Assembly (NCBI RefSeq): GCF_009729075.1
Contig: NZ_VTGY01000013.1
Span: 62,001-126,000 of the forward strand
Length of the DNA: 64,000 nt
Source: Mycolicibacterium sp. CBMA 226
Lineage (GTDB): Bacteria; Actinomycetota; Actinomycetes; Mycobacteriales; Mycobacteriaceae
Reading direction: 5' to 3'
Shown here: positions 52,921-63,993 of the stretch, piece after piece
Numbering within the stretch: the first letter of the stretch is position 1
How the letters are laid out: every line of letters begins with the position of its first letter
Notes under the pieces: model-generated
What the model was told of the DNA's origin: nothing
The model's database searches: none
The model's input: only the letters and a program-made list of their open reading frames with translations
Translations under genes and position numbers: made by a program

Positions 52921-53352
52921 TCAGATTCGCGCCAGTTCGCGACGAAGGCCGCGCGCCCCGTCGTCCAGTAGGTGCGCCACCGCCAGCTGCAGCAGCGGTT
53001 CGAACCACCGTAGCCAGCCCTGGAACGCAAACCTGATCCGGTAGGTGACCTGAGTACCCTCGACGTGCGGCACCACCGTGATGGTGTCCCGCGCGACCAG
53101 GTACTGGTTGACCCCGCGCAGTTCGATCGACTGTCCGGGCGCCACGCTCGTCACCTCGTAGGTGATCTCCGACGTACGGCCGGCGAACCGGGACGTGTTG
53201 ACGTAGCGCGTGCCCACGCCGCCGTCGCCGGCGATGCGTTCGGTGCGCACGGAGGCGGGGTCCCACTGCTCCGTGGTGGTGAAGTCGGCCAGGTATGCGA
53301 ACACGGCATCCACCGGCGCATCCACCACCAACTGCCGCTGTGCGTCGATCAT
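52921..53352 (-). CDS. SRPBCC-family protein (polyketide cyclase-like)
   Basis: A 143-residue START-like fold protein. It begins IDAQRQLVVDAPVDAVFAYL and has WDPASVRTERI and VTYRIRFAFQGWLRW, marks of the SRPBCC group that binds hydrophobic ligands. The ATG at 53352 overlaps the stop of the epimerase gene by 4 bases. Proteins of this kind often pair with TIGR01777 epimerases. Ligand unknown. Confidence 0.82.
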   Translation of the reverse strand: MIDAQRQLVVDAPVDAVFAYLADFTTTEQWDPASVRTERIAGDGGVGTRYVNTSRFAGRTSEITYEVTSVAPGQSIELRGVNQYLVARDTITVVPHVEGTQVTYRIRFAFQGWLRWFEPLLQLAVAHLLDDGARGLRRELARI

Positions 53353-54731
53353 CGACTCGCCCTCACGATGTCTGTCTCCTCGAGATGTCCCAATTGGTGG
53401 CGCAGGCACTGTTCCAGCGCCGGCCGACGGAACCGGTGCCCGGCCTCGATCAGCCGGGCGGGGACCACCCGCTGGCTCGCCAAGGCGAGCTCACGGGCGC
53501 CTTGACCGCCGAGCAGCAGCGCCGGCCCCAGGGACGGCACCGGCAGCACGGCCGGACGGTGCAGTACCGCGGCCAGCGACCGGGTGTAGTCGATGTTGCG
53601 GACCGGTTGTGGCGCAACCGCATTCACCGGACCCGACAGCCCCGTGTCGACCAGAGCGCGGTGATACACATCGGTGAGGTCATCGATGTCGATCCAGGAC
53701 AGCCACTGGCGCCCGTCCCCCAGCGGGCCGCCAAGCCCGGCCGCGAACAGCGGTCGCATCAGCTGCAACGTGCCGCCGCGCGGCGTCTGCACGATCCCGG
53801 TGCGGACGGTCACCACCCGCAGTCCGGCGGCGGCGGCCGGGGCCGTCGCCGCTTCCCAGTCGGCGACGACGTCGGCCAGGAACCCGTCGCCCGGTTGCGC
53901 CGACTCGTCGAGTTCCTCGTCGGCCCGGTCATGCCCGTACCGGCCGATCGCCGAGGCGCTGACGAAGACCGATGGTCCGTCCGCGGCGCCTGCGGCGCAC
54001 TCGGCCAGCCGGCGCGTCGGCTCGATCCGGCTGTCGCGCACGGCTTTCTTATGTGCATCCGTGAACCGCCCGGCGATCGACGCACCGGCGAGATGCACCA
54101 CGGCATCGATCCCGTCGAGCAGGCCGGCGGCGGGCGACTCAGGATCCCAGCGGCGTTCGGTGTCGTCACGCGGTTCGCGGCGCACCAGCCGGATCACCCG
54201 GTAACCACCGGTGGACAAGAATGCCGTCAGCGCGCTGCCGATCAATCCCGACGCCCCGGTCACCGCCACCGAGCCGGGTCGCTCACCGTGTTCGTGCGCC
54301 CACTGATGGGCGGCCAGGTCGTCGCTCAGCTGGCGGTGCCGGTAGCGGAACGTCTGCCGCAGCAGCTGTCCGGGCACCGGCGTATCGACGCGGTCGGTGA
54401 CCCGCGTGCGGTGGTCGTCGACGGCGTCGAAGAGGTGTTCATGCCGCCAGTGCCCGACCAAACCCGTTGGCAGCGAACGCAAGCCGTCGCGACTCAATTC
54501 GTCGACGAACCGGGTGGGCGGCGCGTAGCGATCGGGATTGTGTTGCGCGCTCCAGCGCAGGCCGCCCGGCAGGCCGAGCAGCGCGCGGCCGTCGGCCAGC
54601 GACGACGCCTCCGACACGACACTCATCGGCTGCCACGGCGGCAACAACCGGTGGATGGCCCCCGGCCGCCCATGCCAGGCGAAGACCTCGTCGCGCGGCG
54701 CGTCGACGACACTGCTGTGCTCGATTCCCAT
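53349..54731 (-). CDS. TIGR01777 epimerase with N-terminal SRPBCC domain
   Basis: A 460-residue two-domain protein. Residues 1-145 are an SRPBCC-type domain (SSVVDAPRDEVFAWHGRPGAI, RHEHLFDAVDDHRTRVTDRV), and 150-450 an atypical extended SDR: SVAVTGASGLIGSALTAFL, VVHLAGASIAGR, SASAIGRYG and WLSWIDIDDLTDVYHRAL. The domain is the YfcH/TIGR01777 type, linked to envelope or photosynthetic assembly in other bacteria but of unclear reaction. A separate SRPBCC protein follows. Confidence 0.88.
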   Translation of the reverse strand: MGIEHSSVVDAPRDEVFAWHGRPGAIHRLLPPWQPMSVVSEASSLADGRALLGLPGGLRWSAQHNPDRYAPPTRFVDELSRDGLRSLPTGLVGHWRHEHLFDAVDDHRTRVTDRVDTPVPGQLLRQTFRYRHRQLSDDLAAHQWAHEHGERPGSVAVTGASGLIGSALTAFLSTGGYRVIRLVRREPRDDTERRWDPESPAAGLLDGIDAVVHLAGASIAGRFTDAHKKAVRDSRIEPTRRLAECAAGAADGPSVFVSASAIGRYGHDRADEELDESAQPGDGFLADVVADWEAATAPAAAAGLRVVTVRTGIVQTPRGGTLQLMRPLFAAGLGGPLGDGRQWLSWIDIDDLTDVYHRALVDTGLSGPVNAVAPQPVRNIDYTRSLAAVLHRPAVLPVPSLGPALLLGGQGARELALASQRVVPARLIEAGHRFRRPALEQCLRHQLGHLEETDIVRASR

Positions 54732-54821
54732 GAAACCTCCGAGTCGGGACGGCTCTGGGTGGGATTCGGCGCCACCCGGCCGGCGGATGGGTCTCGACTA
54801 CCCGATATCAGAAACGGTGAA

Positions 54822-55580
54822 TCAGCTCACCGGCCGGTAGCTGAACGACACCTTGCCGTCGGCCACGTCGGTCACCGTCAGCGTGTAGTCACGGTTCTGC
54901 CCGCCGACGACGGCGGTGCAACGCTGCGTCGCCCCGACCTTGCTGTCCACGTCGCCGGCGCACTTGACGGTGCCGGCGCTCTGGCCCAGTTGCGCCGCGA
55001 GGGAACTCTCCGCGACGGACTTCTCCAGCACGGGAGTGAGGCCGTAATTCATTGCGAGCCCGGATACTTCGCTCACCAGCGCGGTGCGGCGACTGGTGAA
55101 CCCGCCGGCGGTGATGTCGCAGAGCGCCGTCGCTCCCTGCTTGCCCTCCAGCCCGGACAGGCATGTCACGGAGGCAGGCGCGGACTTGCGCGCCCGGGTC
55201 ACCATGTCCGCGACGGCCGCCTCCAACTGGGTCTTGGAGACCGCCGGGACCATCGAGTAGCTCACCTTCCCGCCATCGACCCCGGACACCGTGACGGTCG
55301 GCTGGATGCCGTAGGCGGGCGACATCGTGACGTCACAGCGGGTGCTCTGCCCGACCCGGGCGATGAGGCCGCGCTCGCAGATGACCGCCTGCGGTGGCTG
55401 GCTCGTGAAGGCGTCGTGGATCGCCTGCTCCAGCGACGCCTTGTCCACCATCGGCAGCTGCGCCGACGATTTGGCCTGGACAGGCTCCTGGTCCGGGCGG
55501 GTGAGGCTGTAGATCAGCGCGGCGAGCCCTGTCACGAGCAGCCCAGCGATGACGACCAGTGCCAGGATTCGCGCCCTCAT
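54822..55580 (-). CDS. Membrane-anchored protein with three DUF4333 repeats
   Basis: A 252-residue protein with one N-terminal helix (LALVVIAGLLVTGLAALIY) and three copies of a DUF4333-like repeat, at about 44-110, 113-180 and 183-250. Each has two Cys exactly 14 apart: Cys68/82, Cys140/154 and Cys207/221. These probably form disulfides outside the membrane. DUF4333 is found in many actinobacterial envelope proteins, usually once or twice. Role unknown. It sits between the TIGR01777 gene and the sugar epimerase gene on the same strand. Confidence 0.8.
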   Translation of the reverse strand: MRARILALVVIAGLLVTGLAALIYSLTRPDQEPVQAKSSAQLPMVDKASLEQAIHDAFTSQPPQAVICERGLIARVGQSTRCDVTMSPAYGIQPTVTVSGVDGGKVSYSMVPAVSKTQLEAAVADMVTRARKSAPASVTCLSGLEGKQGATALCDITAGGFTSRRTALVSEVSGLAMNYGLTPVLEKSVAESSLAAQLGQSAGTVKCAGDVDSKVGATQRCTAVVGGQNRDYTLTVTDVADGKVSFSYRPVS

Positions 55581-55599
55581 GGTCGCTATTGTGCCTCGG

Positions 55600-56580
55600 C
55601 TACATCAGGTCGTTTGCGGGCACGTCATTTCGGTGCTCGCGGTACCACGCGACGGTTCGCGCCAGACCGTCGTCGAGGGCGACCTGCGGCGCCCAGCCGA
55701 GCTTGCCCATCTTCGTGATGTCGGGGCAGCGCCGCTTGGTCTGGCCCGCGGGTGACTCGCCGGGCTGAACGTCCAGTTCCACGCCGACGATCGCGCCGAT
55801 GCGGTCGGCCAGCTCGCGGATCGACATCTCCACATCACTGCCGATGTGGTAAATCTCGCGGTGCCCGCCCTTTTCGTACATCGTCAAGATGCCCTCGACG
55901 CAATCGTCGACGTAGCAGAAGGACCGGGTCTCGGTGCCGTCACCCTGGATCGGGAACACCGCGTCGCCCCGCTCCTGGCAGCCCAGCGCCCGCAGGATGA
56001 ATTGCGGCTCAACATGTTTCCAGCCCATGTTCGGTCCGTAGATGTTGTGCGGCCGGAAGATCTGCACCTGCCGGTAGTGCTCCTGACCGTAGTTGAAGGC
56101 GATCAGTTCACTGGCGATCTTGCCGCCGCCGTAGGAGTACCGCGGATTGAGGCTGTCGGGCAGCATCAGCGGAATGGTCTCGGGCGTCGGGATGATCGAC
56201 GGCGTCTGATAGACCTCGGCCGTCGATGCCACCACCAGGTCCGGCACGCCGGCGTTCCGGCCGGCGTTGACGACCGCCAGCGCGCCCAGCATGCCGACCT
56301 CGAGCACCAGTTCGGGTTGCGTGTAGAAGTTCTGGGTGCCGTTGACGGCAGCCAGGTGCATGACAACCTCGGCACCGGCGAACGCCTTCTCGAGGGCGTC
56401 CTGATCGCGGACGTCGCACGTGAAAAGCTCGACGTCCGAGGCGACTTCGGCGAACCGGCCGGCATCTCCGCGGACCATGGAGTCCACCACCGCGACCTGC
56501 CAGCCGTCGTGGACGAGCCGCTTGACCAGGTAGGCGCCGATGAATCCGCCACCACCGGTGACGACAACCCGCTTAGACAC
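55600..56580 (-). CDS. NAD-dependent sugar epimerase/dehydratase
   Basis: A 326-residue extended SDR. VVVTGGGGFIGAYLVKRL is the NAD loop, VVMHLAAVNGTQNFYT follows, and the catalytic pair is in YSYGGGK (Tyr, Lys). RPHNIYGPNMGWKHVEPQFI and the RSFCYVDDCVEGI block are sugar-nucleotide enzyme marks. Likely a UDP-sugar 4-epimerase, decarboxylase or related enzyme. Overlaps the dehydrogenase gene by 8 bases, so the two may work in sequence (dehydrogenase makes a uronate, this enzyme changes it). Confidence 0.88.
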   Translation of the reverse strand: MSKRVVVTGGGGFIGAYLVKRLVHDGWQVAVVDSMVRGDAGRFAEVASDVELFTCDVRDQDALEKAFAGAEVVMHLAAVNGTQNFYTQPELVLEVGMLGALAVVNAGRNAGVPDLVVASTAEVYQTPSIIPTPETIPLMLPDSLNPRYSYGGGKIASELIAFNYGQEHYRQVQIFRPHNIYGPNMGWKHVEPQFILRALGCQERGDAVFPIQGDGTETRSFCYVDDCVEGILTMYEKGGHREIYHIGSDVEMSIRELADRIGAIVGVELDVQPGESPAGQTKRRCPDITKMGKLGWAPQVALDDGLARTVAWYREHRNDVPANDLM

Positions 56581-57916
56581 GCTCGACGACCTTTCCGCTG
56601 CGGCCCACCGCGAAGTAGCTGTCGCCGAGTTCGGTGGCCGGCAGGTGGCTGTAGTGGTTCCAGTAGTCGAAGACGAAGCCGTCGGGGCTGATGAACTCGC
56701 TGATGGTGCGGGGCGAGATGGTGCCGAGCGACGGGTGGTTGTTGCCGAGGACCACGACGTCCGCGCCGCTCACCGCGTCACCGAACCGGTTGTAGACCTT
56801 GTGCCCCGGGAACGCTTCGGCCAGTACATCGTTCGGCGTCACCGGGTCGTAGACGCCAATCTCGGCGTCTGGGTGCGCGGCCTTCAACTCATTGAACACC
56901 TTGATGGACATCGACCCGCGCAGGTCGCTGGTCTCGGGCTGCCCCTTGAACGCCATGCCCAGCAGGTTGATTCGCAGCGACCCTTCGGAACCCAGGTTCC
57001 GGCGGGCGATCTCGCTGCTGATGAAGCGCACCGTCTCGGCAGGCTGGCGCTCGTTGACGAGGCGGCCGGCGGCGGTGATGTCGAGCGTGACGCCGCGTTC
57101 GCGCACGCTCTCCATCAGGATGTGCGGGTCCTTCTCCAGGCACGGCCCGCCCACCAGACCCGGCAACGGGATATTGGTGCGGTTGTATCCGAGCTTGCCC
57201 GCCGAGATCACTTCATAGGCACTGACGCCGAAGGCGTCGCATATCCGGGCGACTTCGTTGGCAAACGCGAACTGGACATCGCGGAACGTGTTGCTCACCA
57301 ATTTGATGATCTCGGCGGTCTCGATATCGGAGACCAGCACGATCGAACTCGTGAGCCTGCGGAATACCGCAGCGGCCCGGTCGGCGACCGCCGGGTCGTC
57401 GGCACCGACGATCTGCGGCAGCTCGCGCAACTCCTGCAGCGCCTTGCCTTCCAGCGTGCGTTCGGGGCACATCGCGATGTCGAAGCTCTTGCCGCTGGCG
57501 GCCAGCATCGGCGCCACCACGTTGCGCGTGGTGCCGACCTTGACCGTCGACCGCAGGATGACCAGCGCGCCGTCCTGCATGTTTCCGGCGATGTCGCGAG
57601 CCGCGGCCTCGATCATGTCGACGCGGGCCACACCGTCCGGCGACAGCGGGGTGCCGACGGTGATGATGTAGGTGTCGCACGAGAAGCTGTCGTCAAATGC
57701 GGTGACGGCCTTCAGCTTCCCGAATCGGGTGACGCCCTCGAGGGCGTCGGGCAGGCCGGTCTCGGTGAAATGCGGCAAACCCTGATTGGTCATATCGACC
57801 AATTCCTGACGGGTCTCGATTCCGATGACGGAGTTGCCGGCTTCAGCCAGCACCGTGGCCAGCGTCAGCCCCACATATCCCAGGCCGATGATTCCGACGT
57901 CGTATTTCTCTGGCAA
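56573..57916 (-). CDS. Nucleotide sugar dehydrogenase (UDP-sugar 6-dehydrogenase family)
   Basis: A 447-residue NAD-dependent dehydrogenase that oxidises C6 of a UDP-sugar to the uronate. DVGIIGLGYVGLTLATVLAEAG is the NAD domain, RSTVKVGTT and EIIKLVSNTFRDVQFAFANE are the middle helix, and GGPCLEKDPHIL holds the catalytic Cys. The C-terminal UDP-binding domain is complete. The start is a TTG at 57916 with a GGAGGG region just upstream. It is the gene order dehydrogenase-epimerase typical of uronic-acid pathways. Could feed the EPS locus. Confidence 0.88.
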   Translation of the reverse strand: MPEKYDVGIIGLGYVGLTLATVLAEAGNSVIGIETRQELVDMTNQGLPHFTETGLPDALEGVTRFGKLKAVTAFDDSFSCDTYIITVGTPLSPDGVARVDMIEAAARDIAGNMQDGALVILRSTVKVGTTRNVVAPMLAASGKSFDIAMCPERTLEGKALQELRELPQIVGADDPAVADRAAAVFRRLTSSIVLVSDIETAEIIKLVSNTFRDVQFAFANEVARICDAFGVSAYEVISAGKLGYNRTNIPLPGLVGGPCLEKDPHILMESVRERGVTLDITAAGRLVNERQPAETVRFISSEIARRNLGSEGSLRINLLGMAFKGQPETSDLRGSMSIKVFNELKAAHPDAEIGVYDPVTPNDVLAEAFPGHKVYNRFGDAVSGADVVVLGNNHPSLGTISPRTISEFISPDGFVFDYWNHYSHLPATELGDSYFAVGRSGKVVERV

Positions 57917-58027
57917 ATCCTCATTCCCTCCGGTCAGCCCTGTGGGAGACGGCTGCTTTCATACCGCAGCGGTTGTCGCGCAAACAAGTTTCGACCTTAC
58001 GGGTCTGCGGCGCATTTCGGGCCTAGG

Positions 58028-58033
58028 TAGGCT
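58028..58033 (+). promoter_or_regulatory. Probable -10 box for sseA
   Basis: TAGGCT, six bases before the GTG at 58040, fits TANNNT and a leaderless sseA-sufE transcript. Confidence 0.4.
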
Positions 58034-58039
58034 CACAGT

Positions 58040-58936
58040 GTGCCGCTGCCCGCAGACCCGCATCCCGCTTTCGCCACCTATGCACATCCCGATCGCCTGG
58101 TGACCGCCGACTGGCTGTCAGGCAACATCGGGCGCCCTGGTTTGGCCATCGTCGAATCCGACGAAGACGTCCTGCTGTACGACACCGGCCACATCCCCGG
58201 CGCGGTGAAGATCGACTGGCATACCGACCTCAATGACCCGCATGTCCGCGATTACATCGACGGCGCGCAGTTCGCCGCGCTCATGGACCGCAAGGGCATC
58301 AGCCGCGACGACACCGTGGTGATCTACGGCGACAAGAGCAACTGGTGGGCGGCCTACGCGCTATGGGTGTTCACCCTCTTCGGGCACCCCGATGTGCGCC
58401 TCCTCGACGGTGGCCGCGATCTGTGGATCACCAACGGCCGGGACACCAACCTGGACGTCCCGAGCAAGCAGACCACGGGTTACCCGGTGGTCGAGCGCAA
58501 CGACGCCCCGATCCGCGCCTTCAAGGACGACGTCCTCGCGATCCTCGGCAAAGAGCCGCTCATCGACGTCCGCTCGCCGCAGGAGTACACCGGCGAGCGC
58601 ACGCACATGCCCGACTACCCGGAGGAGGGTGCGCTGCGCGGCGGCCACATTCCCACCGCGCGGTCGATCCCGTGGGCAAAGGCCGTCGACGACAGTGGCC
58701 GCTTCCGCAGCCGCGCCGAACTCGACGAGCTTTACGGCTTCATCTCCCCCGACGACAAGGCCGTCGCCTACTGCCGCATCGGCGAGCGCTCCAGCCACAC
58801 CTGGTTCGTGCTGACGCACCTCATCGGCCTGCCTGCCGTCCGCAATTACGACGGTTCGTGGACCGAGTGGGGCAACGCGGTGCGGGTGCCCGTCGCAGTC
58901 GGCGAGGAACCGGGGCCGGCGCCGGGCTCGGCATGA
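58040..58936 (+). CDS. sseA: Thiosulfate sulfurtransferase (rhodanese)
   Basis: A 298-residue tandem rhodanese. The first, inactive domain has [18 protein letters not shown]; the second has [13 protein letters not shown] and the active loop CRIGERSS with Cys245. It transfers sulfane sulfur from thiosulfate to acceptors. In M. tuberculosis Rv3283 is implicated with redox stress and the SufE-like partner. The stop overlaps sufE (ATGA). Confidence 0.94.
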   Translation: MPLPADPHPAFATYAHPDRLVTADWLSGNIGRPGLAIVESDEDVLLYDTGHIPGAVKIDWHTDLNDPHVRDYIDGAQFAALMDRKGISRDDTVVIYGDKSNWWAAYALWVFTLFGHPDVRLLDGGRDLWITNGRDTNLDVPSKQTTGYPVVERNDAPIRAFKDDVLAILGKEPLIDVRSPQEYTGERTHMPDYPEEGALRGGHIPTARSIPWAKAVDDSGRFRSRAELDELYGFISPDDKAVAYCRIGERSSHTWFVLTHLIGLPAVRNYDGSWTEWGNAVRVPVAVGEEPGPAPGSA

Positions 58937-59352
58937 CCGTCCCCGCGGCCCTGGCGGAGGTGGTGTCGGATTTCGCCGACGTCCAGGGACAGGACAAGCT
59001 GACGCTACTGCTGGAGTTCGCCAACGAGTTGCCGGCACTCCCGGCGTTCCTCGAGGAAGCCTCGATGGAACCGGTGCCCGAGTGCCAGTCGCCGTTGTTC
59101 CTGCACGTCGACGCCGACGATCCCGAACACGTCCGGCTGTATTTCAGCGCGCCGGCCGAAGCCCCGACAACGCGCGGTTTCGCGGCCATCCTCGCGGCCG
59201 GTCTCGATGGTCTGCCGGCATCCGACATCCTCGCGGTGCCCGACGATTTCTACGCCGACCTCGGGCTGGCCAAGCTGATCAGCCCGCTGCGCCTGCGCGG
59301 CATGTCGGCGATGCTGACGCGGATCAAGCGCCGCCTGCGGGAAGCGGCATAG
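58933..59352 (+). CDS. SufE-like sulfur acceptor (Rv3284 homologue)
   Basis: A 139-residue SufE-domain protein with the reactive Cys51 in PECQSP, and [19 protein letters not shown] at the end. SufE takes sulfur from a desulfurase or, in this operon, perhaps from SseA. Coupled to sseA by overlap. Convergent with the acyltransferase gene. Confidence 0.9.
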   Translation: MTVPAALAEVVSDFADVQGQDKLTLLLEFANELPALPAFLEEASMEPVPECQSPLFLHVDADDPEHVRLYFSAPAEAPTTRGFAAILAAGLDGLPASDILAVPDDFYADLGLAKLISPLRLRGMSAMLTRIKRRLREAA

Positions 59353-59367
59353 GCAACCGGGTACGGC

Positions 59368-62079
<2,712 letters not shown>

Positions 62080-62087
62080 TTCTTCTG

Positions 62088-62129
62088 TCCGCCGGGTGGC
62101 CAATTCTCTGGCCGCCCGGCGGATTTTTT
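62088..62129 (+). terminator. Intrinsic terminator of accA3
   Basis: Arms TCCGCCGGGTGGCCA and TGGCCGCCCGGCGGA (15 pairs, one G-T) with a six-base loop ATTCTC and six T's. A textbook terminator, starting nine bases after the accA3 stop. Confidence 0.92.
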
Positions 62130-62134
62130 CCACC

Positions 62135-62452
62135 ATGGAACCCATCGAGATCAATGCCGGCGCCTGGTATCTGCGTGCCCTGCGCGCCGACGACCGCATG
62201 GATGACCGGCCGTCACTGGCGGATTTGGGTGAGCACTCCCCCGATCACGTCCAAACCCGCACGGCGCAATGGGAATCCGACACGTTGTACTCGTGGGCGG
62301 TCTGCGAACCCACGACCGGCGAATTGCTCGCCGAGATCACGCTGGACCCCGCCACGCGGGAGATTTCCGTGCGCACGCGCGCCGGGTTCGACGACGCCGC
62401 CGCCACGGGAGTCGAGTCCGTGCGCCGCTTCGCGGCCGCGATGCTCGGTTAG
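62135..62452 (+). CDS. Short GNAT-like protein
   Basis: A 105-residue protein. The start MEPIEINAGAWYLRALRADDR resembles the first part of RimJ-type GNAT acetyltransferases, but the acetyl-CoA loop (Q/RxxGxG/A) is missing, so it is a short or decayed member. It starts just after the accA3 terminator with no ribosome binding site. Function not known. Confidence 0.6.
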   Translation: MEPIEINAGAWYLRALRADDRMDDRPSLADLGEHSPDHVQTRTAQWESDTLYSWAVCEPTTGELLAEITLDPATREISVRTRAGFDDAAATGVESVRRFAAAMLG

Positions 62453-62454
62453 CG

Positions 62455-62811
62455 CTAGAACAGCAGCACGGGCAGGCTCATCGTGAGCACGATGGACATC
62501 AGCAGCAACAGGAACCATCCGGCGCCCTGCCAGGCCCACCAGACCTGGTCGTTCCGCCAGGCCCGATAGGTCCGCACAAACGCCCACACGCCGCCGCCGA
62601 ACAGGATCGCGGGACCCCCGAGCGCCAGCACGGTGCGATACGGGGTGCTGCACGCCGCGGTGTCAAACCCGTGGCACTGCCGCACCCAGATGGCGGCCAA
62701 GACCATGAACCCGACGCCCAGGCAGCCCATCACCAGACCGAATCGTGCGGCCTGATGCACGCTGGGATCGTCGTCGCGGAACTTGTCGGTCGTCGGACTG
62801 AGCATGAACAT
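62455..62811 (-). CDS. Small membrane protein
   Basis: A 118-residue protein with three hydrophobic helices: GLVMGCLGVGFMVLAAIWV, TVLALGGPAILFGGGVWAFV and the last, AGWFLLLLMSIVLTMSLPVLLF. A DPSVHQAARFGL loop comes before the first. Two Cys lie between helices one and two (QCHGFDTAAC). ATG at 62811 preferred; the frame up to 62901 lies in the ArsR gene. No family recognised. Confidence 0.6.
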   Translation of the reverse strand: MFMLSPTTDKFRDDDPSVHQAARFGLVMGCLGVGFMVLAAIWVRQCHGFDTAACSTPYRTVLALGGPAILFGGGVWAFVRTYRAWRNDQVWWAWQGAGWFLLLLMSIVLTMSLPVLLF

Positions 62812-62843
62812 CACCGCCAACCCCAGTATGCGCCCGCTCGGCG

Positions 62844-63170
62844 CTAGGGCGCCACTTCCCCCTCGGCAATCCGTTTGATCGCGGCGAGACGCCGATCCCA
62901 TTGCCGGCCAATGGTTTCCAGTTCAGTACCCAGCGCGCTGAGTTTGGCGCCGAGCGCCCGGTAGCGAATCTCCCGGCCGACTCTGACGGGCTCGACGAGC
63001 CCGGCGTCGGCCAGCACCGTCAGATGCTTGGCGATGGCCTGCCGACTCACCGGCAAGCGACCGGCCAGCGCACTCGCGGACAGGTCATCGGCGCCGAGTT
63101 CGGCCAGGATCCGCCACCGGGTCTCATCGGCGAGCACTGCCAGCACCGCCGGCATGCGGGTACCGGTCAC
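62844..63170 (-). CDS. ArsR-family HTH regulator
   Basis: A 108-residue winged helix repressor. ADETRWRILAELGADDLSAS leads into the helix-turn-helix (ALAGRLPVSRQAIAKHLTVLADAGLV), then the wing VRVGREIRYRAL. No metal-binding Cys box is seen. GTG start overlaps the SRPBCC stop by 4 bases. ArsR regulators of this type pair with SRPBCC (AHSA1) genes; the regulator probably controls the pair. Confidence 0.85.
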   Translation of the reverse strand: MTGTRMPAVLAVLADETRWRILAELGADDLSASALAGRLPVSRQAIAKHLTVLADAGLVEPVRVGREIRYRALGAKLSALGTELETIGRQWDRRLAAIKRIAEGEVAP

Positions 63171-63598
63171 ACCGGCGCCCGCAGGTAGGCCACCAGGTCG
63201 TCGAGTTCGGCCGTCCAGCCGCCGCTGTTCTCTGAGTACGCCGTCTGCGGATCGGCCAGGTTCTCGAAGCCGCTCTCGCGCAGGTCAAGTCTGGTGCCGC
63301 CGTCGATCTCGGTGAGGTCGAAGCGCACGACGGTCGAATTTTCCGGGGTCGGGTCGGCATCCGTTTCGCGGTGTGCCCACCGGTAGACCAGCGTGTGCGG
63401 TGCGTCGGCACTTTCGACCACGACCCGGAACTTGCCGTGGGCGTTCCAGCCGAAGAGTCCCGTGCCACCTGGGATCGCCTCGAGTTCGGCCGAGTCGCCG
63501 AACCATTGCGCGATGAGCTCGGGTTTCGTCAGGGCATCCCACACCCGCTGAATCGGCGCGTTGATGTCGATGGTGCGGGTGATGTCCAGCGTGTCCAT
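63167..63598 (-). CDS. SRPBCC/AHSA1-domain protein
   Basis: A 143-residue AHSA1 (Hsp90 activator-like) fold protein. ITRTIDINAPIQRVWDALTKPELIAQWFGD, read in parts, and the SGGWTAELDDLVAYLRA ending are typical. The ligand is unknown. It is upstream of the ArsR gene on the same transcript and joined by overlap. Confidence 0.87.
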   Translation of the reverse strand: MDTLDITRTIDINAPIQRVWDALTKPELIAQWFGDSAELEAIPGGTGLFGWNAHGKFRVVVESADAPHTLVYRWAHRETDADPTPENSTVVRFDLTEIDGGTRLDLRESGFENLADPQTAYSENSGGWTAELDDLVAYLRAPV

Positions 63599-63663
63599 GA
63601 TTCCCTTTCAAACGGCGATATGTGCAACTTCAGAGTTGCACACCCGCCGCGGTACTGCAACCC

Positions 63664-63993
63664 TCAGATTGCAGTTTGTGTCGCGCACCGCTCCCGCAGC
63701 AGCACCAGCCCGATGGTGCCGAACACCAGATTGGCGGCGATCTCCAGGATGGCGGTCACCCACGAGAACGCCGTCACCCGCGCCCACGGCGGCGCATTGA
63801 TGAAGCTGTCACTGAAGAACCCCCATTTCGGGAGCAGATGCGCCGCGGTGAATCCCACCGCGCCCGCGTAGCCGATCCCGACGGCCGCGAGCGGCGCCCA
63901 CCGGTTCCGCTTGAACACCAACACGAACGTGACCGCCGCGAAGATCAACTGCAGCGTGCCGCCCACCATCACCGCAAGCGGGATGACGTCCAT
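63664..63993 (-). CDS. Small four-helix membrane protein
   Basis: A 109-residue protein with four hydrophobic helices, first at LAVMVGGTLQLIFAAVTFVLV, last at ILEIAANLVFGTIGLVLL. A HLLPKWGFFSDSF loop lies in the middle. The apparent ATG at 63993 is seven bases from the window edge, so the true start may be further upstream. No function assigned. Confidence 0.6.
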   Translation of the reverse strand: MDVIPLAVMVGGTLQLIFAAVTFVLVFKRNRWAPLAAVGIGYAGAVGFTAAHLLPKWGFFSDSFINAPPWARVTAFSWVTAILEIAANLVFGTIGLVLLRERCATQTAI

